Positions 41,353-55,180 of a stretch of 64,000 nucleotides of DNA are shown one piece after another; position 1 is the stretch's first letter, and each line of letters opens with the position of its first letter. The notes beneath the pieces were generated by a model. That model saw only the letters and a list, made by a program, of their open reading frames with translations. It did not search any database and was not told the origin of the DNA. Origin of the DNA: Zygaena filipendulae (Eukaryota; Arthropoda; Insecta; Lepidoptera; Zygaenidae); NCBI GenBank assembly GCA_907165275.2, contig OU015665.1, positions 3,224,001 through 3,288,000 of the forward strand. The letters run 5' to 3'. The translations under genes and the position numbers were made by a program.

Positions 41353-41786
41353 TCTAATACAATTACCTACCATGATCGATTTACAGGAGACTATAGGTAG
41401 TGTTTTCCAAGAACATATCGGCTAAGTATCTATACTTTTTAATCGTATGCAAGAATTCTTCAAGAAATAACCCATACTCGGGATTTGCCAACATTGATTT
41501 TATAAGAAAACTCGTAATAATTTGTTGGTAAATAAACACACCAAAAATATATTTTAACTGAAATCGCAAATTGCAGTATTAGGTATATAGGTCTCAACGA
41601 ATAAAATAGTAAAACTACTTTGCTGCGGAATTCTCGTTGACCTACCTAGCTAGTTAAGTCATTTTTAGTCATTTTTATTTTCTTTAAAATTTAACCCAAG
41701 GTTTCAGATGTTTGTCTTTAATCTCAGATGTTTCAGAAACTACTAGGAAAAAAATTACAGTCTTTTACACTAAAAAGATTTAATCA

Positions 41787-42266
41787 CTAGCTGTGCCCCG
41801 CGGTTTCACCCGCGGTAATTTCGGATTTTCCGCGGGAATTCCGGGATAAAAAGTACCCTATGTCCTTCTCTGTACCCTTGACAACGTGCATGCCAAATTT
41901 CATCCAAATCCTTTCAGCCGTTTTTGCGTGATTGAGTAAACGTATGCGAGGATACAAGAGCTCGAAAGTGCATTTTCATCCGACTTGCTTCAAATTTATC
42001 GTCACTGCTCACTGTCCTATGTGTCTTAGCGTTATGTTAAATAGCCTATAACCTGCCCAGGAGTATGGGCTACAATCGCACCAAGTTTGGTTAAAATCCC
42101 TTCAGTAGTTTTTGACCCATGCGTGCACATACAGACAGACAGACAGACAAAAAATTTACTGATTGCATTTTTGGCATCAGTATCGATCACCATTCATCCT
42201 CCATTATTAATTTGGAATATTTATAATGTACAGAATTGACCTCTGCAGTTTTATTATAAGTATAGA
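41787..42266 (+). mobile_element. Long composite CTAGCTG element, copy A
   Basis: Starts CTAGCTGTGCCCCGCGG. After the usual TTTCAGCCGTTTTTGCGTGA it continues with CGAAAGTGCATTTTCATCC, GCGTTATGTTAAATAGCC, AACCTGCCCAGGAGTATGG and a GACA microsatellite. The same order occurs at 45501-45945, so this is one element of about 450-480 bp, not chance neighbours. Confidence 0.75.
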
Positions 42267-43381
42267 TCAAGAATAGACAGTATGATAGGTATAGAATACC
42301 ATTTAGAAAATCTTATTATCGTGAATTTATTATCGCGTGTTTTATTCTTGTCTTATTTGAGGAGGATTGCGGCATTTCACCAAAGAAGGCCTGCTAAGTT
42401 CATCAAATTTTGCCTCGCACCCCGCCTGTGGGTGGCCGTGTGTTTCCCAAACCTTGTTTGTTGGTTTTCGATGATGGATAGCTGTGTAATTAAGGACGAT
42501 TTAACGTGGAGTTTGGACCCGCCTCGCTCGGACAGACAAAATGAGCGCTTCGCGGGGAATCACAAAATTGTCTGTAATTTACATTTCATTCTAGTTACCA
42601 TGACAGCTTTAGCATTTTTATTTAATTTTATGTTTTTATTTACTTTACAATTATTATTGCACAGTTCTTTCATAATAAATAACATACATAAAATTAATAC
42701 CTATATATGTGTGTATATTAGGTATGTGATGACTGATGTTAGATACTTATCTAATATTAATCAAAACAAAAAATAAGTGATTGCTTGCAAAGCTCGTCTA
42801 AAAAGTGTAAGTAGGTATTTTTTTGTTGGTTTTTAATGATGATCTAGGTAGGTAGGTACCTACTGGTAATTGTTGCAATTTATTCGAACCAAGTCTTATA
42901 CGTAGGTACATATTTATTTAAGTTGACTCTCGTCGTTCATTGACTTATTGTAATTATTTCAAACCTAACTATGTAAGCAGCACTCAGTCAAAAATGCATG
43001 CCTAGTGAAATTATACATTTCTGTCATAGCCATAAACAAGGTGAAGAGTATTAAATAAACAATGCAGCGTACAGAGAAAGAGGTGAGTTTTATCTGTAAA
43101 CGCAGGTACCTATATAAGTACATAATAAAATATGCTGACGCGGAAAAAGCTCTCAGAGAGAAAACATCCGTTTACCTTTATCTGCTTGGTCAGCGTAAAA
43201 TAAGTAAAAGTAGCTACTATAATATCATTGGCTACTCGTTTAGTATGGTGTGGTAAGTTAGCCATACATAAAGAAACTAAACAGAGATAATATTATGGAT
43301 TTCACTTCAACGTCAATATCACGAGCTGTGTATCTGTGGTGATGCTTTATAGTTTATACTATAAAAAAAAATATTAATATA

Positions 43382-43572
43382 AAAGCTGTTCCCCGCGGTT
43401 TCACCTGCGTTTATTTCAGAATTCTCACGGAAATTCCGGGATAAAAAGTACTCTATGTCCTTCTCTGTATGCCTGACAACGTGTATGCAAAATTTCATGA
43501 TAATCCGTTGAGCCGTTGAAGCGTGAAAGCGTAACAAAGAAACAAACAAACTCACTTTCTCATTTATTTATA
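43382..43572 (+). mobile_element. CTAGCTG dispersed element copy
   Basis: AAAGCTGTTCCCCGCGGTTT, CTCTATGTCCTTCTCTGTAT, GACAACGTGTATGCAAAATT and AAACAAACTCACTTTCTC. A near-complete 190-bp plus-oriented copy. Confidence 0.75.
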
Positions 43573-45052
43573 AATTTATTGTTTTCTGTGTCTCTTCTCT
43601 TGCTATAGAAGATAAAAATCATTCCACAACTTTACATCCTCTGGCTCTGACATTGTAGCTCGAATATTTGCGTTTAGGGCAACACGTTTTCATGTAAACA
43701 GGGTGCTTCCTACTTTTTTCGTTTTTGGAGTGAAGAACTCCCTTGTACGGATTCTTTCATTCGGTGTTTTCTGTACAATTTTACCCAAAAATACGAGATA
43801 GGTCGGCGCAAGCGCAGGTAGGTAGAGCTTTTTGCCCGGCCACGCAACTGACTGACAAAAACTGTATTAACACGACGTGTAGATAATTTATTGTTGTGGC
43901 AAATCTTTTATTGAATAGATTTTTTAAGTCAGCCACAGATTTCGGATAAACGAATGAATAAAATATTGTCTATAGAACGCTTTCTGAAACCCGTTTCGTA
44001 CTTGAAGATTACGAATAAAGGTAGGCAATGATAATTCGTCTGACTATCGATTAATTATTCGTTCATTCATAGGATGAATAGACACTTTGTTTATTTATAA
44101 AATATTATGTTCCTGATTTTTAGACCTACTTATAGGTATAATGCATTACATAAATAATTAATCCTTAAATATTCCATAAACTATTCGACATTTTAATTTC
44201 ATAAATCAATATCTGTTGGTAGATATGTGTGTGTTTTTGTGATAAAATATGCTTTCCTTAATCGATGCTAGATATTTTGAAGAGAACCAATCCAAAATGG
44301 CTTCCGTTTAATAACAAACTTACTTACTGTAAGCGCAAAGGATCGCCCTAAACAAACAATGATTTCCAATGATGTCCAACCCGCGCGGATGGACGCGACG
44401 CGAAGGGCAGACGCACACGCATCATAGGTAGGTAGGTATATACCTATATATTTATTGATTTATTGATCGTAAGGAGAAGTCCCGACGGCTGTATTTTAAA
44501 CAGACAACGAAGAAAAAAACAGCCCCAAATGTTTCGGAGATGCGCCCACGTTGCGTCGGCACTGGGAGATACAATGACTCGCATTGATGATAATTTGTAA
44601 TTAATTTTAACAGATCTACTTCTACTTCGACTTATGTCGGGATGGGAGGTTTTAATGCAGCAACACTCATGTTCATTGTTCACCATACATTTAACTGTAG
44701 ATACAGTTCAGGCATTCTAACAAATGAGTATTATAAATACGAATGTGAGTCTGTTTGATTGTTATTTTTTACGCTTTGCTTATCTTATCGATTTATTTCG
44801 ATTCATTATCTTGATAATATATTTATGTAAATACCGTTCACAATGTTATTTTATTTACCTACCTATACTTTAGCCTAAAGGGTATAGGAAAATGGTGCAC
44901 TCAGACGTATTATTACGAATTACTACGTGATAATGTCAGTTTTTCAAATACAAAATAATTTGATCCCGAAATCAAAGTATTTATTTTACGAAAATGCATT
45001 CCATATTAGCACTTTGGGTGTTTACTAAGTGCTTAATAAAATTAAATTCAGA

Positions 45053-45116
45053 CAAAAAAAGATTGTCCAATCTGTAAATTTTATATTATATTTAGAGATT
45101 GGATAATCTTTTTTTT
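45053..45116. repeat. ~20-bp-stem inverted repeat
   Basis: AAAAAAAGATTGTCCAATCT pairs with AGATTGGATAATCTTTTTTT with one G:T-type mismatch, around an AT-rich loop of about 21 nt. Confidence 0.65.
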
Positions 45117-45500
45117 ACCTACATTCTATGTATAAGGTAATATTTGTCTGACAATGAATTTTGACGTAGCGACTCTACCGCCACTTTTGTTCTGTCTATG
45201 GCTTATTGTTAGTTTGCTTCCCGCTAAGCAGATGCACATGTCTGCACGACGGGATACCTGTATCCTTCCACTATCTATCCCAGCCTATCTCTTTGTCCTT
45301 CACCCACACTCACTAAAACGATAATGAGAAAAAGTATTGTTTTTCTTTTTATTGGGTCCTACCCTATACTCTAAACGAAAATAGCTATAGTGGTTTCAAA
45401 ATAGATTTTATAAAAACTTTAAAGAAATTGGTTTTTAATGTAATATTTAAGCGTGTGCGCCGCACTCGCAAAAACATCGAGGGGAGGATATTATGTAAAA

Positions 45501-45945
45501 CTAGCTGCGCCCCGCGGTTTCACCCGCGGTAATTTCAGAGTTCCCGCGGGATAAAAAGTACCCTATGTCCTTCTCTGTACTCCTGACAACGTGCATGCCA
45601 AGTTTCATCCAAATCTGTTCAGCCGTTTTGGCGTGATTGAGTAAACGTAGGCGAGGATAAGAGCTCGAAGCGCATTCTCATCCGACTTGCTTCAAATTTA
45701 TCGTCACTGCTCAGCTCCTATGTGTCTTAGCGTTATGTTATATAGCCTTTAACCTGCCCAGGAGTACCTATGGACTACAATCGTACTAAGTTTGGTTAAA
45801 ATCCCTTCAGTTGTTTTCCCTTCCATGCGTGCACATACAGACAGACAGACAGACAAAAAATTTACTGATTGCATTTTATAGTATATCCTCCAATATTAAT
45901 TTTGAATATATATTCAATGTATAGAATTGACCTCTATATGTTAAG
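45501..45945 (+). mobile_element. Long composite CTAGCTG element, copy B
   Basis: CTAGCTGCGCCCCGCGG through TTCAGCCGTTTTGGCGTGAT, CGAAGCGCATTCTCATCC, TTAACCTGCCCAGGAGTACC and GACAGACAGACAGACA. Same architecture as copy A at 41787, with a small internal deletion in the GC-rich head. Confidence 0.75.
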
Positions 45946-47403
45946 GGAAATACCTACTATTTATTTTGTAGCGTTGTAACTTATTAAAACAAAAGTATAA
46001 AATAAAAATCAGTAAAACTTTCCATGTCATTTCATCTAACCTGTTGATTTTGAAAGAAATGCACCTACGTATTATTCATTGAAGTATTATATGTATCTAC
46101 TGACGTAGGCGGTAGGACATAATATTTCAATGGTATTATTGCGCCTTTTGCTAGTGCGAGATGCCTACTCCTGAGAATTAAATTTTGGGAAGCCTAAAGC
46201 TAAATGGCAAACCAACGGAATGATAAATTTTTAAGAAAATACTACAATTTTATTTTTCTTCCATTGCGAACAACTGTTTAGCTTATGATTATGTAGTAGG
46301 TATGGTATTTACATAAAAATTAGTCCTTTTCTTTACTTTGACATTCAACCTCTCTGCAGAATTGAATTTTTATAAGGGAGAACACTATTTGAGGTTATTT
46401 TTATGTATGACATATTGTTGTATAAGGTAATAACAAGGTACAAAACATAAAATGTATTATTATATTTCAAAAAACAAACTGACAACATTTTTATCAAAGG
46501 TGTTTTGCTTTTAATAACACCAGTTCCTATTCTGTCTTTCAATTGGGCGTGTAAAATTTATCTCAGTAGGTACTCGATAAATGCCTGCCCACCCACGCGC
46601 CTATAAGTCGTAAACATAACTGGATATTGCTTAAAAACGTTCCGTAACCGAACATAAAATGGAATTACTACCAAAAGTTATGAGCAGTTAAATAGCTAAC
46701 TTATTTTTTAAACTTTTTAATGATTTATTATCTTTATTATCTTTCGATCAACTACAACTTGATCGAAAGATCCTACACGAGACTGTTCTTGTTTAACCTA
46801 TTGGCAAAATATTATTATGATTTCTGTTGACCCTTCGTTAAGGAGACATTATGTAATGTTTAAGTATAAAAAAAGATAAGACAACATTTTGGGTCGTGTC
46901 CAATGATATTTACGCATATAAATAAAAAGTAATATTGATGTGTCTTTTATGCACAATTATAAATCGACTTATGAATTGTCCGAAATAAAGGAGGAATTTA
47001 AGCGCGGGCATAGGTTAGTTAGGTATACTTATGGTATACTATAGACACTAACTGCCCGACCGGACTACGAAACACATCGGTTGTAATTTAAATGGTTAAC
47101 TATCTTCCTATACGCCTATTCGTACTTAAAAGCATGTGAAATGCTCTTTAATTAACTAATTTACAGTGGTTTTCTTCTTCGTGATCAGTATAATTGAGTG
47201 TAAAACTTAAATTGTGTGCGGAGAATCCGTGAAATTCAATGTCCATGACGGACAGCGATGCGCAAAGCTCGCACCAGCTTTTACTATGCTTTTACTTGCC
47301 GCTAAAGAGCGTCCGTTAAATTAAATTCAATAAGTAATAATATTGGTTTTAGATACTTAATAAAACTTAACAGAATAAAACCTTAGAAATGTAAACGTAA
47401 GTT

Positions 47404-47462
47404 TGGAGTTCTTGCGGGAATTCTGAAACTCACGCGAGTAAAACCGCGGGGCCCGGATATAG
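47404..47462 (-). mobile_element. CTAGCTG element head fragment
   Basis: GGAGTTCTTGCGGGAATTCT and GCGAGTAAAACCGCGGGGCC. Short reverse remnant. Confidence 0.55.
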
Positions 47463-47619
47463 TTGAACTATATAATATGTGAATACGCGTATCCACACTA
47501 GGGCTTTACAGTGATTAGGTATCAAAACAAAATCTTTGAAACATCAAATACCTATTAAAAAAATATTTTAAGCAATTTCATACCACGTATATTCGCGTAC
47601 CTATATATTATGTAGTAAA

Positions 47620-47810
47620 CTAGCTGTTCCCCCAGTAATTGCAGAGATTCCACAAGGGTTCGGGGATAAAAGTACCCTATGTCCTTCTCTGTACCTCTGA
47701 CAACGCGTATATGCAAAATTTCATGATGATCCGTTGAGCCGTTAAGGCGTAAAAGCTTAACAGATAGACAGACAGAATTTTGCATTTATACATATAATAT
47801 TAGTATGTAT
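47620..47810 (+). mobile_element. CTAGCTG dispersed element copy
   Basis: CTAGCTGTTCCCCCAGTAAT, TACCCTATGTCCTTCTCTGT, TTTCATGATGATCCGTTGAG and a TTTATACATATAATATTAGT end. The GC-rich head is partly deleted. Confidence 0.7.
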
Positions 47811-50641
47811 ATGTATTTTTCTTTATTATTTAACTTTTCTTATTTAGAAGAAAATTGTGATTCAACCGTGACCGAACTTGGACGAGTTTCAGGATCTAAA
47901 GAAATCAACAAACGAATATTATATGTGGCATTCCATGGCTATGTTTTGGTAATATCTTTCTAAAAAAGAGCTGTCGGCCTTGGTTGCGATTCGAAATTTC
48001 ACTGATATTACCTACATATCTAATGTTATTTGAGTTGAGTGGTAAAGACAGGCTTCGTGCACATTCTATACAAGTTATATTTTTTGTTACACGCCATTGC
48101 TTATTAAATATGAGCTCGCCAGTCATCTGTCACTAGTCACTCCCCACGGCTAATAGTAACATGATATTACGATAGGTATATCAAAACAAGCGGCCGCGGC
48201 CGTAACGAGGCGGCGCGGTCGCTTTGATCTTATTTTGCATCTCGATGAGGCGGCGCTATCAAAGCTATAATCATTGTCAGTTAGGTACACCAACAACACT
48301 CTCTGATCCGTGTTCCTACGTGATAGTGGTACCTACTATGGGTGGGAGTGGTGAAATGTCGCTGTTATGTAGATCGATCGTGCCCTACAACACCCATCTA
48401 ACTGGTTAGTTGAAACTTGTAAAAGTTTTTATCCGCTCAATATTGATTTCATATATGCAGGTTAATTCATAAGTTAAGGTGTTTGCATGTCTTCAAGAAT
48501 TTTCTTATAAAACCTCGGGTTTTCTTCAAAGGACTCTCTCTATTTAATTTTTGAATTTAGGTATAATCAGTTTATTTCACATACTAAAGAAGTAGGTACC
48601 TACCTGTTCTTCTCGTCTATTTAATAATTGAAATCGCAGTTTGAAATGGTATTAATCGCTCAATAACGCGTTGAAGTCTTTTACAAGAGCGTAAGCATCA
48701 ATATAGGTACCTACGCGAAGAAACATTTTAGTAGGCTTCTCGCGGATACATTTTTCGAAAATTTACTGAAAAGGAACTTAATGAAATCATTATTAATGTT
48801 ATATATTTGAAAATTCTATACTTTATTATTCTGTATATGTAAAAATGTTTTGATAACCCAAACCACTCTTTTATTATTAGGTACATATTTTATATCCATA
48901 ACTTTAAATGGTACGGGTGAAGTCACGGGCGCATGTTGTGTTATCTACGATCACAATTATTATCACACGATATTATCTCATAAAAACGGACTTGTTCAAT
49001 TCGAAAGTTCTTTATAGCTGTCCGCTACGAAAACCAATTTGAATAAATTTCAAAAGGCATTTATGAGAATATCCCAAAGTACAAGCGAAGCGTTTGAACC
49101 TAAACAGAACTCTATCTCGTTAATCTTAGGGTTTTTAAAAGAAAAACGATTATAAAACCAGCGCCCAAGTCATTCTAGTTAGTCAAATGAACCGCGTCGG
49201 CTTCTGTCAAACAACTAACGATGTTTGTTTTATGTAAATTACACTATAGTTACATAAAAATACGTTGCATAATTCAACGTTTGATTAGGGCGTTTACGAC
49301 ATTTTCCACTTGGTAGCTCCAGCTTGTTAGTAAGCTTATTGTTGGACGCGCGATCGTGTCGCTCACTCTCACACCGCGTAGGGCGTTGGTGTTGCTGTCT
49401 CACTCTGGGTCGTTAAGGCAAGGTCGACTCGTTAAAGCTCTTAACGAGAGGCGATGGAAAAGCACGAGCCGTACCTACTGAGTCTTACCATTTTTTTTTT
49501 ATAAATATTTTTCTACTTGTCATATTTTTTTTAGTCTCTTGGTATACCGTGAAGAATAAATGTAAAAATATTCTCGAATAAGTTTTTCAACTCTCCTAAA
49601 TTGTACATAGGTACATTACCTACTTATGTTTTTTGTAGAAATATTTTCAGAAAACGGAGGGCTTGTTAGCTTTCTTATTTTAGTTTTTTATAATTATGAA
49701 ACTCTTCGGGAAAGCTCTCTATCAGACAATTAAATTATACCTGCACGTACGTCATGTTAAATACCTATAACTTATAAAAGAAATTACAGACGTTTCAAAA
49801 TATCTCGTTACTATATCTCAAATTACATGTAAGACGTATAAATCTTGTATTGCTTTACTAAAACTGCTTGGTTTTGTATTGAAGGCAATGCTCTAGCGCG
49901 TTCCGAGCCAAAATAAGAACTAATAAAAAGTGGTATTCTTGTGGAAAACGAGACACTTATACGGACAGTCTTGTTACTCCACCGATCGATGACCGTGTCC
50001 GTTTATCGATTGGCTATCGATAGGTAGATGGAAAGCCAATCCATAAAATATATATATTTATTATACTAGTATTGAATCTCAGCCGATATATTATTTATTT
50101 AAGGTGATATTTTATTGGATAAATATTACCTATTTACCTATTACCTATTTTTTGGTCAAGTGTTTACAGTTGACATTTTCCGTTAACGCTATTATATAGA
50201 ATTTTTAACATTATTGGCAATTTTTTCGTGCATTTATTTTTGACATAATTAATGTAATTAGATAATAAGAAGTTATTTGTCCTTTTACAGTTGGCCAAAC
50301 ATAATGCTAAAGGCAGAAATTATTGCTGTTGACTTTAAGAGCACTCCGACACGCTAGGTTATGTCAGGTTTATACGGGGAACATGACAGAGTCAAATGCT
50401 ACCTACCTATTTTTTAATGTCTGAACCAATGATATTAAGTAAATGTTTCTATCGTAACTCCACAACGAACACAAGAAAGGAAAGGACTGTCATTTGGTTG
50501 AAAATGCATTATGATTATGCCTAAGGATCATTGAAAGTTGAAAATTTTGATGTAATATACCCATACACTAATAAATTTTGTCAAAAATAGATAATAAGAT
50601 ACTTAAGTAAGTATTTAAAATAATATCGTCTCAGTTTTATT

Positions 50642-50995
50642 GTTTTTAGCACAGAACAGAAAATAACAGATAGAAGGGACACCAACTTAGTTTAGTATGA
50701 AAACATATGAAAATCTGTGTGATTTTGGTGATTTCCGCACACAAAACTATTAATCACGCACTAAAACATTAATTAACGTAAAGAAGTGTATTAAACGCTT
50801 TAAGGTTATGTTTTTACTGAGTCATTGTTTTCAAAATTCACAGTTTTGGGTATATTGTGGTAAATATACTTGGGATGACAGCAAAAGAAGTTTTGGGCAA
50901 GTTAGAGCATTTCCTCTAACTTCCATTGCAACGGTGGCGCGCCTGCCCCGCCTACATGTCCTGTCTAGTTAATTTATTTGCTCTGTGGTTTTGGT
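50642..50995. mobile_element. hAT-type MITE, copy 2
   Basis: 50650-50987, aligned with the copy at 25387-25701 over both ends and most of the interior (CACAGAACAGAAAATAACAG; ACAGTTTTGGGTATATTG; GCGCGCCTGCCCCGCCTACA; TTATTTGCTCTGTG). The flanks GTTTTTAG and GTTTTGGT match only in part, as expected for a decayed 8-bp duplication. The interior is about 20 bp longer. Confidence 0.75.
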
Positions 50996-51954
50996 GATCC
51001 ACTTAAAGCTTTCTTTTGCACCATAAGAAAGCTTTTATTCTATGCATTAGAGAATTTAACCCAAAACTGCAAAGTCACTACATCACTCACGGCTGTCGGT
51101 CGCTCGGGGCGGAAAATTATAAGGCAGCGGCGATTTCGCTTGTTATAAAAATTACGTTTGTTAGAAAATGATTCAAATTGATTTAAGATGTGTCTTCATT
51201 GTTTGTGTTGGTCACATCCATAGAAATATTAATCCTCAATCCCAACAAATTTTTAAATCAAAATTATTAAACACCAAACTAAAACATGTTAATTGGCGTT
51301 TATCAAAATTTTTTGTCAAATGCCAATGCACATTAATTTAATGAACGTCTCTGATTGCGGCAATTTTGTTTAAAAAACATTTACTTAGAATTAAGTAGGT
51401 AATCATTAAAACAACTTCGAGTGCAGGTCGTTAATCAAACAAAAAAAAAAACAAATTTTCTGAGCTTTAAATAAAACTTTTAATTTTCTAATAAGAAAGG
51501 TAATAGCTAGAGTTGCCATTTTGCCATTTGTTTATTGCCCTCTATGATGTCAGAAAACTTGAACTTTAACTATTTTATAAGATAGATAGGTATTGTCAAT
51601 GCAAAAAAAAATCAATTTATTCCAATATCATCAAATCATGATAGTACGTTAATAAAGAGATACCGACATTTCGTACAAAGAACATCAAAGGAATGCCGCT
51701 TAAATTATGTATTTTCGTTTTTATTTATGTAGTTATAGGATATACTAATTTAGATGGTGACTATTAAATGGTTTTAAAGAAATAATTGCCAATCAACCCT
51801 AATCGTTTTACAGCACAGCAGCAGTATCGTTCATTGATGTTACGAGTATAAATTAATTTCAAGATAAAACTCCTTTTAATAGAGTCTCTGATGTGTACCT
51901 AAAAATAACAAACAGGTACTTACTTGCGTAGTAAAAATAATAATTGTTAATGTT

Positions 51955-52395
51955 AAATGCGAAAGTGAACTTGTTTGTTTGTTTGTTTATTACACTTTCA
52001 CGCCTTAACGGCTTCAGGAACTCCAAATTAGCTTAATTTATTCCATATATAACATCAGCTAATTAGCAGTGAAGGTTTCGTCGAAAGTGGTCCGACCGTT
52101 TCGGAGATTTACCCGCGTGAGTTGCGGAATTCCCGCAGGAACTCCTAACTTTTTTTATACAAATCTTATCCTAACAATAACGAATACAAAAAAGAATTAT
52201 CCAATTTGGTGCAGTCGTTTGGGAGTTATGCGCGTACATATATTTTTCATTTCATTTTTATTTATATAGATTTCATTTATTCCTGACAACGTGTGTGCAA
52301 AATTTCATGATGATCGGTTGAACCGTTAAGGCGTGAATGCGTAACAAACAAACAAACAAACTCACTTTCGTATTTATAATATTAGTAAGGATAAT
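51955..52395 (+). mobile_element. Fragmented CTAGCTG-family cluster
   Basis: Pieces of the family in succession: GCGAAAGTGAACTTGTTTGT (reverse tail, 51958), CACGCCTTAACGGCTTCAGG, TTTACCCGCGTGAGTTGCGG (head, about 52105), and a plus tail from TCCTGACAACGTGTGTGCAA (52275) to TTTATAATATTAGTAAGGAT (52395). This looks like nested or rearranged copies. Confidence 0.6.
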
Positions 52396-52396
52396 G

Positions 52397-52605
52397 CACG
52401 AGTGTCGTGGAACGCTCGGATAGAATAACGAAGTTTCTGCGCCTCGTACCTAGTTTCCGAGAAAAAAACCAATAAGCAAACAATAATAATCGTTCCAAAA
52501 ACCATTAACCAATAAGCGTGCACCTATGACATCGTGACGGAAAATTTCTTTCACGCATTAAATTCTAGCCCCCATTCCGTACCGTGCGATAAAGACCTTC
52601 GTTCT
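52397..52605. mobile_element. Unnamed ~210-220-bp family, copy A
   Basis: GCACGAGTGTCGTGGAACGC, GTTTCTGCGCCTCGTACC, ACCAATAAGCAAACAATAAT, ACATCGTGACGGAAAATTTC and TACCGTGCGATAAAGACCTT. It aligns along its whole length with 56963-57183 in the same orientation. No clear inverted ends or coding content. Confidence 0.65.
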
Positions 52606-52614
52606 AAAAATAAT

Positions 52615-52668
52615 CCCTGCGGCAATTCCGAAACTCACGCGGGTGAAACCGCTAGGCACAGCTGGTAT
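52615..52668 (-). mobile_element. CTAGCTG element head fragment
   Basis: CCCTGCGGCAATTCCGAAAC, TCACGCGGGTGAAACCGC, GGCACAGCTGGT. Reverse remnant abutting copy A of the 220-bp family. Confidence 0.55.
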
Positions 52669-54970
52669 ATCAATATAATGCTATACGTTTAAAAAGAATA
52701 TGTGGGTAATGGGTATACGAGGAAAATTCCAAACCATTTTAGTAGTGTATTCCAGTCGCTCGCTTCGTTAAACAAACTGGCCGGCTGGACCATTATGTAA
52801 ATACGTGTAGCTACGTAGTTATGCCTTGCAAGCCCTTACGCGACGAACAAGATAAAAACACACAGCATGGCGAAGGTATGACATACAACAAACAGCCTCA
52901 TCAGTACTTACGTTCCCAATACATTAAGTTTATAAAAAAGAGCTGACAGTTTGTATGTAACTGTAGCTTTCAGCTTTCTTCAACCGCATAAATGTTTTAT
53001 TAATGCGTTTTTGTATAGATAAAAGAAGGCTTTGACAATTTTTATGTCTGAGAATGTTGAAAGTACACATTAGTCGTATTTTAATACCTTAGTATTATAT
53101 TTTTAGTGCTAGATACATAATATTTTGTATCAGTAATTTTATTGATGAAGGTAATTTTTGTTTTGTGAAATAATTTAATAAATACAGTTACTCAAAGATT
53201 CTTATGCTACCTATATTTTGTGAAATAATTTAACGAACAACCTTAAAAAGTTTCACTTAGGTAGGTATCTATACTCAAAGATTCCTATACTTACTACTTA
53301 CCTACTCCTACGTATTTGATAACAAAAACTTATGTCATAATAGAATTACCACCTACATTATCTGATTAACGAACAAGTAGAGACGTCGCTCTTCTTCTTA
53401 ATTAAAGCACATACAAAAAGCGTTAAATCATTCACAGCCTTCAATCACAAGTCTTGTTCGCAAGTTGCTGTCGTAAAATAAAATTGATCGGACGGGCTCC
53501 AGTTCTATGGAAGGCAAGCTGCTTGTTATATTACTAGGCTGGACCGGTTTCGAACTGTAAGCCTCTGTGCAGCTTCGTGGTATTGTAATCGATCAATATT
53601 AATAAGCTTGAAGAAAACATTATATTCTGTAATTACAAAGTCTATAGGTACTATCAACGTGTATCAACGGGTAACGAGGTGGTATGGAACATAAAAATAA
53701 GGTTGATAGATAAGACAATTTTTAACGTATTGTTCTTTATTATGAGTTGTCACATTATTGAAATTTCTACTATTGCCAATATTATGTTCCTTAAAACATC
53801 CAAAACGTTTAATAAAATGAAGCTAAACCTTTTAACACTTAATTCTTGTCTTAAACCAGACACGGGTACAGAACTCGAACCCCTTTCTCCCCACATATAG
53901 ACACACAATTATGCTAACCTGATCGACATAATTAACAGACTTTTGAAAACTTGATTTAGTTCACGTTTCGCAATCATCAATCATAAACAATCTCAACATC
54001 ATTAATACCATGTCCAACTCCCGCGTCCATTTTATCTTGACCTCTTATACCGGCTAAATTGTGTCTCGAACGGGAGATAAATGTTGTTATACGAAGGGAG
54101 TGGCGGATCAAGATAGAATAATCGATACATAATTAGATAATAATAATTAATCGCTCGTTCGTTCGTTCGATGTGCGTTCGTGATCCATCTATAGAAAGGC
54201 ACCTGCCGTCAACTCGATTGCCATTTTCGAAAATACTGAATATTGCTGTTCCCCTAACTTCTACATGAAAACTACTACTTATACATCGCAAATGTTATGT
54301 TGGGGCAGCAGTTAAATTATATATTTCTTTTAACATTCTAGATATTTTTATCATACTGTTTGTTTTGTGGTGATATCAATGTTACCAATAGTTAAATCAA
54401 GCGTAATCAACTAACGATTTAGTACAATAATATTATAAGTACCTATTAAAGAAACTGTCATTGCTTTAGTAGAATTAAAATGTAAATTTATCTAATTATT
54501 ATTTATATCAATCACATGAGGCAACTAGATAATATGATAAGCAACGTCATATTATGTATTTAATGAGAAATTTGGTCCAGAACTCGTGATATCTTTTAAT
54601 GTCCAAATCAGTCAGACTCCCGTTTAATACCGGCAGATACAGATGGAATTAACATAACGATTTCATAACGCCAATCTCTTTCAGAAGCCATACATGTGTA
54701 ACAGAAATAGCGCATCCTGTTTCGATGCGCAGACGCAGGCGTCCGCACCGCAGCGGCTGGCGCACGAATCGGACGAATAATCGATTTTACGAGCTCCCGA
54801 AATAAACCGGGTCCCTTCGAAATGTGCACCATCGGCCGACACCATTCTGTATTCAGCCTGTAACTTTATTCGCCCCAATGTGTTTCGACTTTCGACTCCC
54901 TCCTAAAGAACTCTTTGTATCAGCATGAAACTGTCACTATCCCTGTGTTCTGTTCCAAGATCTACAGTAT

Positions 54971-55180
54971 AATCCTACTAATATTATAAATGCGAATGTC
55001 GATGTTTTGATGTTTGTTACTCAATCACGCAAAAACGGCTGAACGGATTTGGATAAAACTTAGCATGCACGTTGTCAGGGGTACAGAGAAAGACATAAGG
55101 TCCTTTTTATCCCGGAATTCCCGGAATTCCCGCGGGAACTCCGAAATTACCGCAGGTGAAACCGCGGGGCACAGCTAGTT
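54971..55180 (-). mobile_element. CTAGCTG dispersed element, near-complete reverse copy
   Basis: AATCCTACTAATATTATAAA, CTCAATCACGCAAAAACGGC, GGGGTACAGAGAAAGACATA, a duplicated CCCGGAATT and GGGGCACAGCTAGT. A second, diverged plus-oriented head follows at about 55189-55335 (AGCTGTTCTCCGCAGTTCCA). Confidence 0.75.

Noticed and set aside
42282..42776. 164-codon plus frame in fz4 intron 1
   Set aside because: The longest open frame in the gene-poor part, but the second half reads like translated AT-rich DNA (Ile/Asn/Tyr/Phe-rich). No homologue or splice context is recognised.
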